In this document: piece after piece, positions 18,011-27,359 of the stretch
Position numbering within the stretch: the first letter of the stretch is position 1
Layout: the number at the start of each line of letters is the position of its first letter
Origin: Rufibacter sp. DG15C
Lineage (GTDB): Bacteria; Bacteroidota; Bacteroidia; Cytophagales; Hymenobacteraceae
DNA length: 64,000 nt
Direction: 5' to 3'
Assembly (NCBI RefSeq): GCF_001577755.1
Contig: NZ_CP010776.1
Span: 2,976,001 to 3,040,000 of the forward strand
Program-made: the position numbers and the translations under genes
Notes under the pieces: generated by a model
The model's database searches: none
Told to the model about the DNA's origin: nothing
Seen by the model: the letters and a program-made list of their open reading frames with translations, nothing else

Positions 18011-18919
18011 ATGACAAAATTCAGACAAACCCTTTCGTATGTATCCGTTTTCACGCTCTTGTGCGTCACGCTTTCTTGCTCAGACAAAGAAGATCCGGCG
18101 CCAGACCCAGCCAACTTTGCCTGCTTGCTGCTCAAGGAACAAGTGACGTTTCCCACGCCCGGCGAATCCCTTACGCGTGACTTCCATTTTGACCAAAACT
18201 ATCTGTCGCATGTGTCTGAGGTGTACCAGGGACAGCGGCCTCTCACTACCTCCATCATGTATGATTACAATACTGTAGGGGATGTGGCTTCTACTACTTT
18301 GCTAGATGCGCAAGCCAGGCCTTTAGAAGCGCATGAGTTTCTCTATGGGTTGGATGGGCTGGTAAGACAGGTGAACGTGTACAATAAAAAACAGAACCCG
18401 GGGTCAGGCTCCTTGCAACTTTACAACACCAAAGAACTCACCTTCAATAACAAGCAACAGCTGGTTAGTTTGAAGAACTGGTTAGTGACCACTTCGCCCC
18501 GCCTGTTGTTAAATGACTTCACGTTTACTTATGACGCCAAAGGAAATCTAACGCAAGTTCAGGAATACCGGGTCACACGCTACTCAGAAACCAACCCAGA
18601 AGATTTTAATGACATCGTCCTGAAGGTAAGCTTCACCCATGACAACAAGGTAAACCCTTACAATGAAAACCTGTACGTGATGTTCTTGCCCAACACGGGC
18701 ATCTTCATCCCAGGCTTGTCTACCAACAACATTCTCTCTACCACGTCTGTGTCTACCTTAGAGGGCACCAAAAAAGGACCGGGTAGCAACTATGACCCAA
18801 GCGTTTACAACTACACCAGAACCAATACTTATGAGTACAATGACCAAGGCAGGCCCGCCAAGGTGACTAGCTCAGTGGGAACGGTGCGCACGTTTACCTA
18901 TAAGTGTGAACAACAGTAA
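18011..18919 (+). CDS. Hypothetical lipoprotein with YD-repeat-like strands
   Basis: A 302-residue secreted protein. An SPII signal peptide ends at LSCSDKEDPAP (lipobox Cys near residue 23), so it is likely anchored to the outer membrane. The mature part has repeated YDYNTVGDV, YDAKGNLTQVQEY and YEYNDQGRPAKV segments, the pattern seen in RHS/YD-repeat and DUF4595-like Bacteroidota lipoproteins. These are short beta-hairpins rather than a full RHS cage. No partner gene is adjacent. Function unknown; a cell-surface structural or binding role is the best guess. Confidence 0.8.
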   Translation: MTKFRQTLSYVSVFTLLCVTLSCSDKEDPAPDPANFACLLLKEQVTFPTPGESLTRDFHFDQNYLSHVSEVYQGQRPLTTSIMYDYNTVGDVASTTLLDAQARPLEAHEFLYGLDGLVRQVNVYNKKQNPGSGSLQLYNTKELTFNNKQQLVSLKNWLVTTSPRLLLNDFTFTYDAKGNLTQVQEYRVTRYSETNPEDFNDIVLKVSFTHDNKVNPYNENLYVMFLPNTGIFIPGLSTNNILSTTSVSTLEGTKKGPGSNYDPSVYNYTRTNTYEYNDQGRPAKVTSSVGTVRTFTYKCEQQ

Positions 18920-18934
18920 GCTTTAAGCATCAAT

Positions 18935-18972
18935 AAAAGAAGGCCTGGGCAGTAATGTTCAGGCCTTCTTTT
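18935..18972 (+). terminator. Rho-independent terminator
   Basis: Arms AAAAGAAGGCCTG and CAGGCCTTCTTTT pair across a 12-base loop and end in a T-run. It lies 16 bases after the lipoprotein stop. Confidence 0.88.
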
Positions 18973-18999
18973 GTTTGTAACCTGCTTGGACGAATGAGG

Positions 19000-19037
19000 T
19001 GTTTTTAGCCTGGTTTGGTGGAAACAGGCCAAAAACG
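19000..19037. repeat. Dispersed palindrome, copy 7 (imperfect)
   Basis: GTTTTTAGCCTGGTTT pairs partly with GAAACAGGCCAAAAACG. It follows the true terminator at 18935-18972, so here termination does not depend on it. Confidence 0.7.
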
Positions 19038-19162
19038 GATGGTTGCTTGACCTGCCACCAGTGGGCTTGCGTAAAATACTGGAAAGCAGGTGTAATTACT
19101 GATTTTGGGAGGAAGGTTCAACCGAGTTACCCCTGCTTCGTTTTGCCAGAAAAGTCTAGACC

Positions 19163-20068
19163 ATGATACTTCCACCGTTCCTCAAGCCCCATGACACCGT
19201 AGGGTTGATCAGTACCAGTTCTTTCACCCATGAAAGCTACATTCAAGAGGTGGTCAAGATTCTGGAAAGCTGGAAACTGAAACCAGTGCTGGGCAAAACC
19301 ATTGGCGCCAGGCACGGCAGCATGGCCGGCTCAGATACCCTGCGCCTGAAGGACCTGCAAGGCATGCTGAACAACGACGACATCAAAGCCATCTTTCAGG
19401 CTACGGGCGGATATGGCATTGTCAGGATCATTGACCAGCTGGATTTCAGCCATTTCAAGTACAAGCCCAAATGGGTGGTGGGTTACAGTGATACCACCTT
19501 TCTGCACAACCACTTGCAAGGCCGACTGAGCACGGGCTCCATTCACGGCACCATGGCCGCCGACCTGGAAGCTGGCTACCATGCCACCTCCTGGGAAAGC
19601 CTGCGCAAGGCACTTTTTGGCGAAGACCTGCACTACACGGTAAAGCCTCATCCCTTGAACAGGCTGGGCACTTCTGATGGAATTCTGGTGGGCGGCACCG
19701 TCAGTTTGTTGTGTAACTCTAAAGGCACCATGTCTGAGGTGAACAGCAACGGCAAGATCCTATTTCTGGAGGAAGTAGGCGAGAAGCACTTCCGGCTGGA
19801 CAGTTACCTCATCTCCTTGAAACACGCGGGCAAGTTTGACTATGTGCGGGGCCTGATTGTAGGCGAGCTCATTGACATGGAGGATGATGACCCGCCCTTC
19901 GGGAAAACCCCTGAAGAGATCATTCTGGATGCCGTCAAGGAGTATGACTTTCCAGTGAGTTTCGGGTTTAAGGCGGGGCATGGCCAAGTAAACAAAGCCT
20001 TGATTCTGGGAGCGCTTGTGCACTTGAAAGTAGACGCGCAGGGGACCACTTTTTCCTTTGAGACGTAG
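19163..20068 (+). CDS. LD-carboxypeptidase (peptidase S66, LdcA-like)
   Basis: A 301-residue cytoplasmic serine peptidase for muropeptide recycling. The family triad is visible: nucleophile Ser109 in VVGYSDTTFL, Glu203/204 in ILFLEEVGEKHFRLD, and His273 in FKAGHGQVNKAL. The N-terminus LKPHDTVGLISTSS matches the S66 first strand. The enzyme removes the terminal D-Ala from L,D-linked tetrapeptides released during wall turnover. No signal peptide. It is followed after a palindrome by an N-formylglutamate amidohydrolase-like gene on the same strand, but no functional link is evident. Length is normal. Confidence 0.92.
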   Translation: MILPPFLKPHDTVGLISTSSFTHESYIQEVVKILESWKLKPVLGKTIGARHGSMAGSDTLRLKDLQGMLNNDDIKAIFQATGGYGIVRIIDQLDFSHFKYKPKWVVGYSDTTFLHNHLQGRLSTGSIHGTMAADLEAGYHATSWESLRKALFGEDLHYTVKPHPLNRLGTSDGILVGGTVSLLCNSKGTMSEVNSNGKILFLEEVGEKHFRLDSYLISLKHAGKFDYVRGLIVGELIDMEDDDPPFGKTPEEIILDAVKEYDFPVSFGFKAGHGQVNKALILGALVHLKVDAQGTTFSFET

Positions 20069-20094
20069 AAGAAACACCAGCGTACTCTATACCC

Positions 20095-20133
20095 CTGTTT
20101 TTGGGCTAAAATCCAGAAAACAGACCAAAAACG
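20095..20133. repeat. Dispersed palindrome, copy 8 (imperfect)
   Basis: Left arm CTGTTTTTGGGCTAAAAT, right arm CAGAAAACAGACCAAAAACG; lies 26 bases after the LD-carboxypeptidase stop. Confidence 0.65.
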
Positions 20134-20143
20134 ACTGCTGTCT

Positions 20144-20893
20144 ATGTCTACTTCGCCTTTGATTTGTCTGCTCACTTGTGAACACGCCGGTAACGAGGTG
20201 CCGCCAGCGTGGGCGCCGCTATTCAAAGGCAAAGAAGAAGTGCTGTACACGCACAAAGCCATAGACTTTGGGGCCCACCAGCTGGCCCGGCACCTGGAGC
20301 GCGCCTTTACCCTGCCCTTGTACGTGACCACCACCACGCGCTTGCTGGTAGAGGCCAACCGGTCCCTGCACAGCGACGAGCTGTTTTCAGAACATTCTAA
20401 AAAACTTACTGAGCAGGAGAAACAGCAAGTGCTGGAGACCTACTACCACCCACATAGAAACCTAGTGCTTAACCGGCTGGAGGAAGAGACGGCCAAAGGC
20501 AACCGGGTCCTGCACCTGGCGGTGCACACCTTTACTCCGGTTCTGGGAGGCGAAGTGCGGAAAGCCGACATCGGGATTCTCTTTGACCCCGCTCAACCCC
20601 TGGAAAAGAAAATAGCCGGCCAACTGAAAACCGCCCTGGAGAAACAGAATCCTCATTGGACCATTGTCTTCAACGAGCCTTATCCCGGCACGGCAGACGG
20701 TTTCCCCACGTACCTGCGACCAAAATTCGGGAAGGACCAGTACGCCGGGTTTGAGCTGGAGGTGAACCAAAAGTTTTTCTTGAACGGGGATCCAGACCTT
20801 TGGGAAGCGCTTAAGCAAGACCTCACCGAAGCCCTCAAATCCGTCCTCCAGAAATATCAGGAAAAGCGCCGCATCACCATCCGGAAGGCCTAA
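20144..20893 (+). CDS. N-formylglutamate amidohydrolase family protein
   Basis: A 249-residue protein of the FGase (PF05013) family. Recognisable segments are LTCEHAGNEVP near the N-terminus, AIDFGAHQLARHL, TRLLVEANRS and LAVHTFTPVL. The HAxN and D-x-G residues are expected to bind the catalytic zinc. Family members hydrolyse N-formyl-glutamate in the last step of one histidine degradation route, but no hut genes lie nearby, and many stand-alone family members have unknown substrates. The ATG lies 11 bases after the palindrome. No signal peptide is seen. Confidence 0.85.
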   Translation: MSTSPLICLLTCEHAGNEVPPAWAPLFKGKEEVLYTHKAIDFGAHQLARHLERAFTLPLYVTTTTRLLVEANRSLHSDELFSEHSKKLTEQEKQQVLETYYHPHRNLVLNRLEEETAKGNRVLHLAVHTFTPVLGGEVRKADIGILFDPAQPLEKKIAGQLKTALEKQNPHWTIVFNEPYPGTADGFPTYLRPKFGKDQYAGFELEVNQKFFLNGDPDLWEALKQDLTEALKSVLQKYQEKRRITIRKA

Positions 20894-20901
20894 AAAAAGC
20901 G

Positions 20902-20948
20902 TCCTCGTTTTTGACCTGTTTTCACAGAAATGGCCCAAAAACGGAGGA
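20902..20948. repeat. Dispersed palindrome, copy 9 (between convergent genes)
   Basis: Outer arms TCCTCG/CGGAGGA pair with one mismatch-type wobble; core TTTTTGACCTGTTTTC. It begins 9 bases after the upstream stop. Confidence 0.82.
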
Positions 20949-20956
20949 TTCTATTG

Positions 20957-21652
20957 CTATTTTTTATCTGCTACTATTACAAATTCCTGCACTACCAGCG
21001 TGTCTTTGGCAGCTAGGTTAGATAGGCCAGAAGGGTCAAACAGGTTGGATTGCGTCATGCTGTTCACAGCGTAGCTATTTTGGTCACCGGATTTTAGCGT
21101 GTATTTTAAGGTGTAAACGTGCAACTCTTGGCCTTTTAAGGTGGCTACTAGCTGCCGTTTTGTTGTGTACATTTCTTGAATCCCTGTTCCCGTAGGTACT
21201 TTTTTGAAGTCATATTCAAGCGGTTTATACTTGAGAATGCCTTTAGAAACTTGTGTGTAGTGGTTGTTAGAAGGCTGGACAAAAATGGAGAATTCCTTTT
21301 TGGAGGTGAAGAGCAGTTCGCCCTCTTTTTGGCTTACCTCATATGCCTCATTTGTTGAACCGTTTTGTAACTCAACCAGAGAGGAATTTTGGAAAACAAG
21401 CGACTCTCCTGAACTGATGGTCTCCACTTTGTTCTCCAGAAAATAACCATCGTCCCATTTCTGCACGAATGCTTTGATCAGCGTACCGTCCTTGACTTCG
21501 CCGGCTTGAGTGTACATTCTAACCGGGGTGGTGTTGTGCGTTTTGGCAATAGAAAAAGTGGCTGGGTACTCCAAACCCAGGGCATCCGTTTCCTCATCGG
21601 TACAGGCCGTCAGAGTTGCCAAGGACAGGAGCAAGGTCAATAGTTTTTTCAT
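20957..21652 (-). CDS. Hypothetical lipoprotein
   Basis: A 231-residue protein with an SPII signal, KKLLTLLLSLATLTACTDEE, lipobox Cys17. The mature region is beta-rich (YKPLEYDFKKV, ELHVYTLKYTLKSG) without any motif I recognise. It is transcribed convergently with the amidohydrolase gene and divergently from the M3 peptidase gene, so it is monocistronic. Probably a periplasm- or surface-exposed protein of unknown role. Confidence 0.78.
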   Translation of the reverse strand: MKKLLTLLLSLATLTACTDEETDALGLEYPATFSIAKTHNTTPVRMYTQAGEVKDGTLIKAFVQKWDDGYFLENKVETISSGESLVFQNSSLVELQNGSTNEAYEVSQKEGELLFTSKKEFSIFVQPSNNHYTQVSKGILKYKPLEYDFKKVPTGTGIQEMYTTKRQLVATLKGQELHVYTLKYTLKSGDQNSYAVNSMTQSNLFDPSGLSNLAAKDTLVVQEFVIVADKK

Positions 21653-21831
21653 AGATACACAAGTCTAAACAAATGTAGTCATATCGTGAGAGAGGCCAAT
21701 TGAGCGCTAAGTTTTTCGAGCGGACGCATTTACCAGCAGGTTTTATAGGCTTTCTTAAGATAATTCCGTTTTTAAAGAAGCGTGTCTTATTTTTACCACA
21801 CGCAGAACGCAAACCTTGTAAATTAAAAAAC

Positions 21832-24051
21832 ATGCATAAACCTTTTTTAACCGGTTCTAAGAAGTCCAGCTTCTTGCTCATGCTGGCCTTGGCAGGCTGT
21901 ACTTCCACCCAGCCGCAGCAGACCGCTACTACCAATGAAACAGCCGGTGCGGCCCCTACTACTATGGAAACCTTGATACCAAGCTTTGATAATCAACTAC
22001 TCAAAGAATGGACCGGGCCTTATGGCGGCGTCCCGGCCTTTGACAAAATGAACCTGAGTGATATCAAGCCGGCCATGGAACAGGGCATGGCCCTCCATTT
22101 ATCTGAGATTGACGCCATCACCAACAACACTGCTGCGCCTACTTTTGAGAACACCATCGTGCCCTATGAGAAGGCTGGCGATGCCTTGGATAGAGCCTTT
22201 ATTTACTATGGCATTTGGGGAAGCAACATCTCAACGCCCGAGTTCAGAAAGATTCAAGCGGAGATGGCGCCTAAGATTTCTGAGTTCAGCTCTAAGATTT
22301 CGCAGAACACCAAGTTGTTTGAGCGCATCAAGGCCGTGTATGACCAGTCTCAAAAAACACCATTGCCGGCAGACCAACAGCGCACCGTGCAGTTGATTCA
22401 TGAGGAGTTTGCCATGGAAGGCGCGGGGCTAGACCAGGCCGCCAAGCAACGCTATGCCGCCATCAACAAAGAATTGTCAAGCCTGTACACGTCCTTTGCC
22501 AACAACACCCTGGCAGATGAAGAGAAATACATCACCTACATCACCAAGGACCAGCTGAGCGGACTGCCAGAGTCGTTTGTGAAAGCGGCTGCCAAGGCTG
22601 CCGCAGACAACGGCAAGCCGGGCCAGTATGCCATCACCAACACGCGGTCCAGCATGGACCAGTTCCTGACCTACTCAGACAACCGTGCCCTGCGCGAGAA
22701 AGTCTGGAACACGTATTACTCGCGCGGTGACAACGGCGATGCCAATGACAACAACCAGAACATCACCAAGATTCTGCAACTGCGGGATGAGCGCGTGAAG
22801 CTCCTGGGCTTTGACACCTACGCCGACTGGCGCCTGCAGAACCGCATGGCCAAGAACCCCACCAACGCTATGAACCTGATGGAGTCTGTGTGGCCTGCCG
22901 CTTTGGCCCGCGTGAAGGAAGAAGTGAAGGACATGCAAGCCGTGGCCAATGCCAGCGGCGCCAAAATCACCATCGCGCCCTGGGACTACCGCTACTACGC
23001 CGAGAAAGTGCGCAAAAAGAAGTATGACCTTGACTCAGATGAGGTAAAGCAATACCTGCAACTAGAGAACCTGACCCAGGCCATTTTCTATACCGCTGGG
23101 GAGCTGTTCAACTTCTCCTTCAAACCAGTACCGGCCGGTTCTGTGCCGGTGTTTCATGAGGACGTGAAAGTCTGGGAAGTGACGGATAAAACCACCGGGG
23201 CGCACATCGGACTTTGGTACCTTGACCCGTTCGCCCGCCAGGGCAAGCGCTCGGGGGCCTGGGCCTCTCAGTACAGAAGCTTCTCAACCTTTGACGGCAA
23301 GAAAACCGTGCTGGCCTCCAACAACTCCAACTTCGTGAAGCCGGCGCCGGGTGACCCTGTGTTGGTGTCCTGGGATGATGCCACTACCTTCTTCCATGAG
23401 TTCGGCCACGCTTTGCACTTTTTGGCCTCTAACGTGAAGTACCCAACCTTGAACGGCGGCGTGCGCGATTACACGGAGTTCCAATCTCAACTATTGGAGC
23501 GCTGGTTGTCCACGGACAAGGTGATTAACCAGTTCCTGAAGCACCACAAAACGGGCCAGCCCATGCCGGCCTCTCTGGTGGCTAAAATCAAGAAAGCGTC
23601 TACGTTTAACCAAGGCTTCAGCACCACAGAGTTCCTGGGTTCTGCCTTGATGGACTTAAAATACCACACTGTTAAAGACCCAACCGGTCTGAACCCGGAC
23701 AAATTTGAAAGGGAGACTTTAGCCACCTTGGGTATGCCTAAGGAGATTGTGATGCGTCACCGCTCGCCGCACTTCACGCACGTGTTCTCGGGTGAGGGCT
23801 ACGCCGCCGGTTACTACGGCTACCTGTGGGCAGACGTGCTCACCTCAGACGCCGCCGAAGCCTTTGAAGAAGCCCCCGGCGGGTTCTATGACAAAGAGGT
23901 GGCCGCCCGCCTGGTAAAATATCTATTCGCACCGCGCAACTCCATGGACCCTGCAGAGGCCTACCGTCTGTTCAGAGGCCGCGACGCCAAGATTGACGCC
24001 CTCATGCGTGACAGAGGTTTCCCGGTACCTAAGCAGACCGGCAAAAAGTAA
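21832..24051 (+). CDS. M3-family metallopeptidase, lipoprotein form (Dcp/OpdA-like)
   Basis: A 739-residue thimet-oligopeptidase family enzyme. The ATG at 21832 gives a clean SPII signal, SSFLLMLALAGCTSTQ, so it is an envelope lipoprotein; upstream in-frame extension to 21700 lacks signal character and overlaps the promoter. The zinc site is HEFGH (about 522-526), with the third ligand in the downstream DYTEFQSQLLERW. GYYGYLWADVLTSDAAEAF and GGSRDPAEAYRLFRGRD-like C-terminal segments are typical of Dcp. It should cleave short peptides, releasing dipeptides from C-termini. Monocistronic; a palindrome and a terminator follow. Confidence 0.92.
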   Translation: MHKPFLTGSKKSSFLLMLALAGCTSTQPQQTATTNETAGAAPTTMETLIPSFDNQLLKEWTGPYGGVPAFDKMNLSDIKPAMEQGMALHLSEIDAITNNTAAPTFENTIVPYEKAGDALDRAFIYYGIWGSNISTPEFRKIQAEMAPKISEFSSKISQNTKLFERIKAVYDQSQKTPLPADQQRTVQLIHEEFAMEGAGLDQAAKQRYAAINKELSSLYTSFANNTLADEEKYITYITKDQLSGLPESFVKAAAKAAADNGKPGQYAITNTRSSMDQFLTYSDNRALREKVWNTYYSRGDNGDANDNNQNITKILQLRDERVKLLGFDTYADWRLQNRMAKNPTNAMNLMESVWPAALARVKEEVKDMQAVANASGAKITIAPWDYRYYAEKVRKKKYDLDSDEVKQYLQLENLTQAIFYTAGELFNFSFKPVPAGSVPVFHEDVKVWEVTDKTTGAHIGLWYLDPFARQGKRSGAWASQYRSFSTFDGKKTVLASNNSNFVKPAPGDPVLVSWDDATTFFHEFGHALHFLASNVKYPTLNGGVRDYTEFQSQLLERWLSTDKVINQFLKHHKTGQPMPASLVAKIKKASTFNQGFSTTEFLGSALMDLKYHTVKDPTGLNPDKFERETLATLGMPKEIVMRHRSPHFTHVFSGEGYAAGYYGYLWADVLTSDAAEAFEEAPGGFYDKEVAARLVKYLFAPRNSMDPAEAYRLFRGRDAKIDALMRDRGFPVPKQTGKK

Positions 24052-24055
24052 ACTT

Positions 24056-24094
24056 CCGTTTTTGGCCTGATTTCCAGAAAATAGCCCAAAAACG
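24056..24094. repeat. Dispersed palindrome, copy 10
   Basis: CCGTTTTTGGCCTGATTTCC and AGAAAATAGCCCAAAAACG; lies 5 bases after the M3 peptidase stop and just before a classical terminator. Confidence 0.85.
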
Positions 24095-24101
24095 ATTTTT
24101 G

Positions 24102-24138
24102 AAGGCCTCGCAGGTTAGAACCTGCGAGGCCTTTTTGT
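24102..24138 (+). terminator. Rho-independent terminator after the M3 peptidase gene
   Basis: Arms AAGGCCTCGCAGGTT and AACCTGCGAGGCCTT pair almost without loop and run into TTTTTG. Confidence 0.92.
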
Positions 24139-24189
24139 TGAGCAGGATTTTCGAGATTCAGTGTTAATTTTCAGAATAGGCAAAGAGTT

Positions 24190-24386
24190 GTAGAAACAAT
24201 GACACCGCCTTGTCTCCCGCGCTTTTGGATTTGGCCTGCGTAAGAGACAAGCCGGTGACATCGTCCCAACAACCTACCACGCATTCTGTCCCCCTTAGAA
24301 GGGGGTAGGGGGATGACGTACGTATAAAGATATAGCTCAACAGGATATAACATTGCGAGGGAGACAAGGCGGTGCCTGGTCTCTAC
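24190..24386. mobile_element. MITE-like element with imperfect terminal inverted repeats
   Basis: Ends are GTAGAAACAATGACACCGCC... at 24190-24218 and its near complement at 24359-24386; the inner 16 bp (GGGAGACAAGGCGGTG and complement) match perfectly. The roughly 200-bp unit has no coding frame of substance. It carries a 28-bp internal motif (24289-24316, starting TCCCCCTTAGAAGGGGG) that recurs at 50751-50778 with one mismatch. Size, ends and lack of genes fit a non-autonomous miniature element; no target duplication was confirmed. Confidence 0.6.
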
Positions 24387-24441
24387 ATTATCTCCAACGT
24401 TACCTAACTTATTCTTTCAAGGAGAACGTCAGCACGAGGTG

Positions 24442-24479
24442 CGTTTTTAGCCTATTTCCCAGAAAACAGCCCAAAAACG
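24442..24479. repeat. Dispersed palindrome, copy 11
   Basis: CGTTTTTAGCCTATTTCC and AGAAAACAGCCCAAAAACG, about 90 bases before the M90 peptidase gene and downstream of the MITE-like element. Confidence 0.8.
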
Positions 24480-24570
24480 TTCTGTCTCCTCACCAACCTA
24501 ATTCCAACAATCCAGGTAATTCCCTTTCTTTCGCACATCTTTCTAGACCCGTACCCGTTCAACAAGCCCT

Positions 24571-25503
24571 ATGGCACTTTTAGCATTCTCTATAGTTGTG
24601 GCACTGGTGGTATTCTTCTTTTACCGCTGGGCCACCCAGAAAACCAGGAACCGACGAAAAATCATGGCGCAGGAGTTCCCCGCGGAGTGGCGCAAGGTGT
24701 TGCTGGACCGGGTGGGCTTCTACCATACCTTGAGCAAGGAAGAGGACAAGCACCGGTTTGAGAAGATGATTCAGCTGTTTCTGGCAGAAAAGCGCATCAC
24801 GGGCATTGAGGTGGAGGTGGATGACACCCTGCGCGTGCTGGTGGCGGCCAGCGCCGTCATTCCCATCTTTCGGTTTGATGATTGGGAGTACCGCAACCTG
24901 GGCGAGGTCATCATCTTCCCGGGGAGCATTGAGCGCTACAAAGCCCAAGATTCTGAGGCGGTCTCTGAGGTGCTGGGCCGCGTGAACCCTTTCCAGAACG
25001 ACCATTACGTGACCCTGTCCAAGCCTGCCCTGGAGCGCGGCTTCAATGACATGGCCGACCGGCAGAACGTAGGCATCCATGAGTTTGCGCACATGCTTGA
25101 CCAAGCCGATGGCGAGATTAACGGCGTGCCCCGCGCTTACTTACCCGAGGAACTGGTGCAGCCCTGGCAGGACCTCATGTACCGCAAAATCAAGCAGATT
25201 AAAAAGGGCGAGTCGGACATCAATCCGTACGGCGCCACCAATGAGGCTGAGTTCTTTGCCGTGGTGACGGAGTACTTTTTTGAGAAGCCGGGCCAGCTAG
25301 CCGAGAAGCACCCACGGCTCTACCAGATGCTCACCCAGATTTTCCAGCAGAACCCCAAGCGCCGGTTCAGGTTGAACTTCAGGGAACTTCTGAACCCGTA
25401 CGGCAAGCGCCTGGGCCGCAACGAGCCGTGCCCCTGCGGTAGTGGCCAGAAGTACAAGCATTGCTGCCTGCTAAAGCAGTCAAAGCCCACGTTAGCCGCC
25501 TAA
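24571..25503 (+). CDS. M90/MtfA-like zinc peptidase with N-terminal TM and C-terminal SEC-C motif
   Basis: A 310-residue protein. Residues 1-20 form a hydrophobic helix (ALLAFSIVVALVVFFFYRWA), so it is membrane-anchored. The M90 domain is marked by FPAEWRKVL near the start and HEFAHMLDQADG (170-181) with the zinc-binding HExxH. In E. coli the relative MtfA controls glucose uptake by binding Mlc, but no Mlc-like partner is nearby, so that role cannot be transferred. The last 25 residues, GRNEPCPCGSGQKYKHCC, are a SEC-C zinc motif. Standalone gene. Confidence 0.88.
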   Translation: MALLAFSIVVALVVFFFYRWATQKTRNRRKIMAQEFPAEWRKVLLDRVGFYHTLSKEEDKHRFEKMIQLFLAEKRITGIEVEVDDTLRVLVAASAVIPIFRFDDWEYRNLGEVIIFPGSIERYKAQDSEAVSEVLGRVNPFQNDHYVTLSKPALERGFNDMADRQNVGIHEFAHMLDQADGEINGVPRAYLPEELVQPWQDLMYRKIKQIKKGESDINPYGATNEAEFFAVVTEYFFEKPGQLAEKHPRLYQMLTQIFQQNPKRRFRLNFRELLNPYGKRLGRNEPCPCGSGQKYKHCCLLKQSKPTLAA

Positions 25504-25692
25504 ACACATCTCCATTTCTAAATATAGCTTCATTTTAATAAGAAAATGATGGCACTCAAGGGAGGCGCCGTAGGAAACGCCTACTTTTTCTGCGGCTTTT
25601 ACGTATGGCGGGTGTAGGTTCCAGAATGCTGTTGCAAAGCGCGCCGTATGGCTTTAAACCCCGCTTCGTTCTGGGTGCCTGACTCCGTGCCT

Positions 25693-27249
25693 ATGAAGCT
25701 CCTTTTCACCCTCTGCCTTAGCCTTTTGTCTGTGACCCTGTTGCAGGCGCAAGTGATAGAACAAGACACCATCAAGCCGGGCCGTGGCACCCGCGATGCG
25801 CAGTTAAAGAACATCAAGGACCGCAAAGCCCGTCTTTTCAAAGATTCTTTGGGCGGCACCGAGCCCACCAACACCGTGCTGCTGGACACCACGCTCTACA
25901 ACAAGTACGGCGACCTGCTCAACGATGACCCCGAATACAACTACCGCCAACCCCTCTGGAAACCGACGGCCCAGGTCCTAGGCATCAACCTGGCCTTTAT
26001 GGGCTTCAACCGCTACGTGGCCAAGGCAGACTACGCCTATGTGAGCCCTACTACTTGGAAACATAACCTGCGCTCAGAGCCAGAGTGGGACACAGACGAG
26101 TTCGGGATAAACTTCATTGGCCACCCGTACCAGGGGACGCTGTACTTCAATGCGGCCCGCTCGCAGGGCTACAACTACTGGCAGTCCCTGCCCTTCGCCG
26201 TGGGCGGAAGCCTGACCTGGGAATACTTCGGGGAGAATACCCTGCCGTCTTACAATGACATGATTTACACGCCCATCAACGGCGCTGCCCTGGGCGAGAT
26301 TCTGTACCGCCTGAGCTCCAACATTCTGGATGACAGGACCACCGGCCGGGAGCGCGTGATACGTGAGGTGGCCGCCGGCGTCATCAACCCCATCAGGGGG
26401 CTGAACCGCCTGTTGCAGGGCAAAACGGCACAGGTGACCAACAAAGAGGTGTATGAGAAGGAGCCCATCAACATCACCCTTTTTGCGGGCGTGCACCGGC
26501 AGAACGTCAACCAGGACGATGTCTTTGGGGCGGGCGGCAATAAGACCATGTTCAACGTACAGTTGGACTACGGCAACCCATTTGAAGACCAGAAGCGCAA
26601 ACCGTTTGACCTTTTCCGGGTACGCGCCGAATTTAGCCGGGGTGCCCATGATACCATCTCTGGCATCATCAACAATATCACGGGCTACGGCATCTTGTTT
26701 GGCCGCAACAGTACCGTAGGCAAGCTGGATGTATTGACCGGCCTTTTCCAATACTACGATTACTGGAACACCCGTAATTTTGACTTGGGCGCCCTAGGAT
26801 TTGGACCAGGCCTGTTCACGCGTCTGCCTCTCAGCAAGCAAGTGAATTTGTACACCAACGCGCACCTGGGCGTGATTCCGTTGGCGGGTAACAGCACGCG
26901 GTTTGCGCCAGACGAGAACGGCCTGCGCGATTACGTCTACACCACGGGCCTCCACGGAAAAATAGAAAGCACCCTGAGCTTAGGCCGGCATGCCTCGGCG
27001 TCTTTTGTATACTATCATTATTTGCTAAAGACCATTGAAGGCTTGGAAGGGACCAACTCCATCGGTATTGTGCGGCCCAGGGTCACGGTGCAGTTGTTCA
27101 AGAACGTAAGCCTGGGCTATGAGCATTTCGGGTACACCACCAACCGCAAACTGGAGCAATACGCCACCCAGCGCTCCGTCATCACCGACCAGAAAATCTT
27201 CTTGCAACTGTTCCTGGAGGACAGGCAGCGCCGGGGCAGATATAACTAA
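25693..27249 (+). CDS. DUF3943 outer-membrane-associated protein
   Basis: A 518-residue secreted protein. ATG 25693 gives a signal peptide, KLLFTLCLSLLSVTLLQAQ, cleaved after AQ; the longer frame from 25648 adds 15 residues without signal character. The segment GGSLTWEYFGENTLPSYNDM and GAALGEILYRLSSNILDD correspond to the conserved DUF3943 region. The second half has alternating aromatic strands ending in LGYEHFGYTTNRKL and LQLFLEDRQR, suggesting a beta-barrel. Function is unknown. Monocistronic, followed by a palindrome. Confidence 0.82.
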   Translation: MKLLFTLCLSLLSVTLLQAQVIEQDTIKPGRGTRDAQLKNIKDRKARLFKDSLGGTEPTNTVLLDTTLYNKYGDLLNDDPEYNYRQPLWKPTAQVLGINLAFMGFNRYVAKADYAYVSPTTWKHNLRSEPEWDTDEFGINFIGHPYQGTLYFNAARSQGYNYWQSLPFAVGGSLTWEYFGENTLPSYNDMIYTPINGAALGEILYRLSSNILDDRTTGRERVIREVAAGVINPIRGLNRLLQGKTAQVTNKEVYEKEPINITLFAGVHRQNVNQDDVFGAGGNKTMFNVQLDYGNPFEDQKRKPFDLFRVRAEFSRGAHDTISGIINNITGYGILFGRNSTVGKLDVLTGLFQYYDYWNTRNFDLGALGFGPGLFTRLPLSKQVNLYTNAHLGVIPLAGNSTRFAPDENGLRDYVYTTGLHGKIESTLSLGRHASASFVYYHYLLKTIEGLEGTNSIGIVRPRVTVQLFKNVSLGYEHFGYTTNRKLEQYATQRSVITDQKIFLQLFLEDRQRRGRYN

Positions 27250-27276
27250 GCGCTGCAAAGGTTTATAACCAAAGAA

Positions 27277-27318
27277 GCCGATTTTGGCCTGTTTCTGAGA
27301 AAGCAGACCAAAAACGGC
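27277..27318. repeat. Dispersed palindrome, copy 12 (between convergent genes)
   Basis: Outer arms GCCG/CGGC; core ATTTTGGCCTGTTTCT and AGAAAGCAGACCAAAAA; 28 bases after the DUF3943 gene. Confidence 0.82.
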
Positions 27319-27359
27319 ATTTTCAAGTTGTATTGGCCTCGGTTCTACTACTTATGGTG

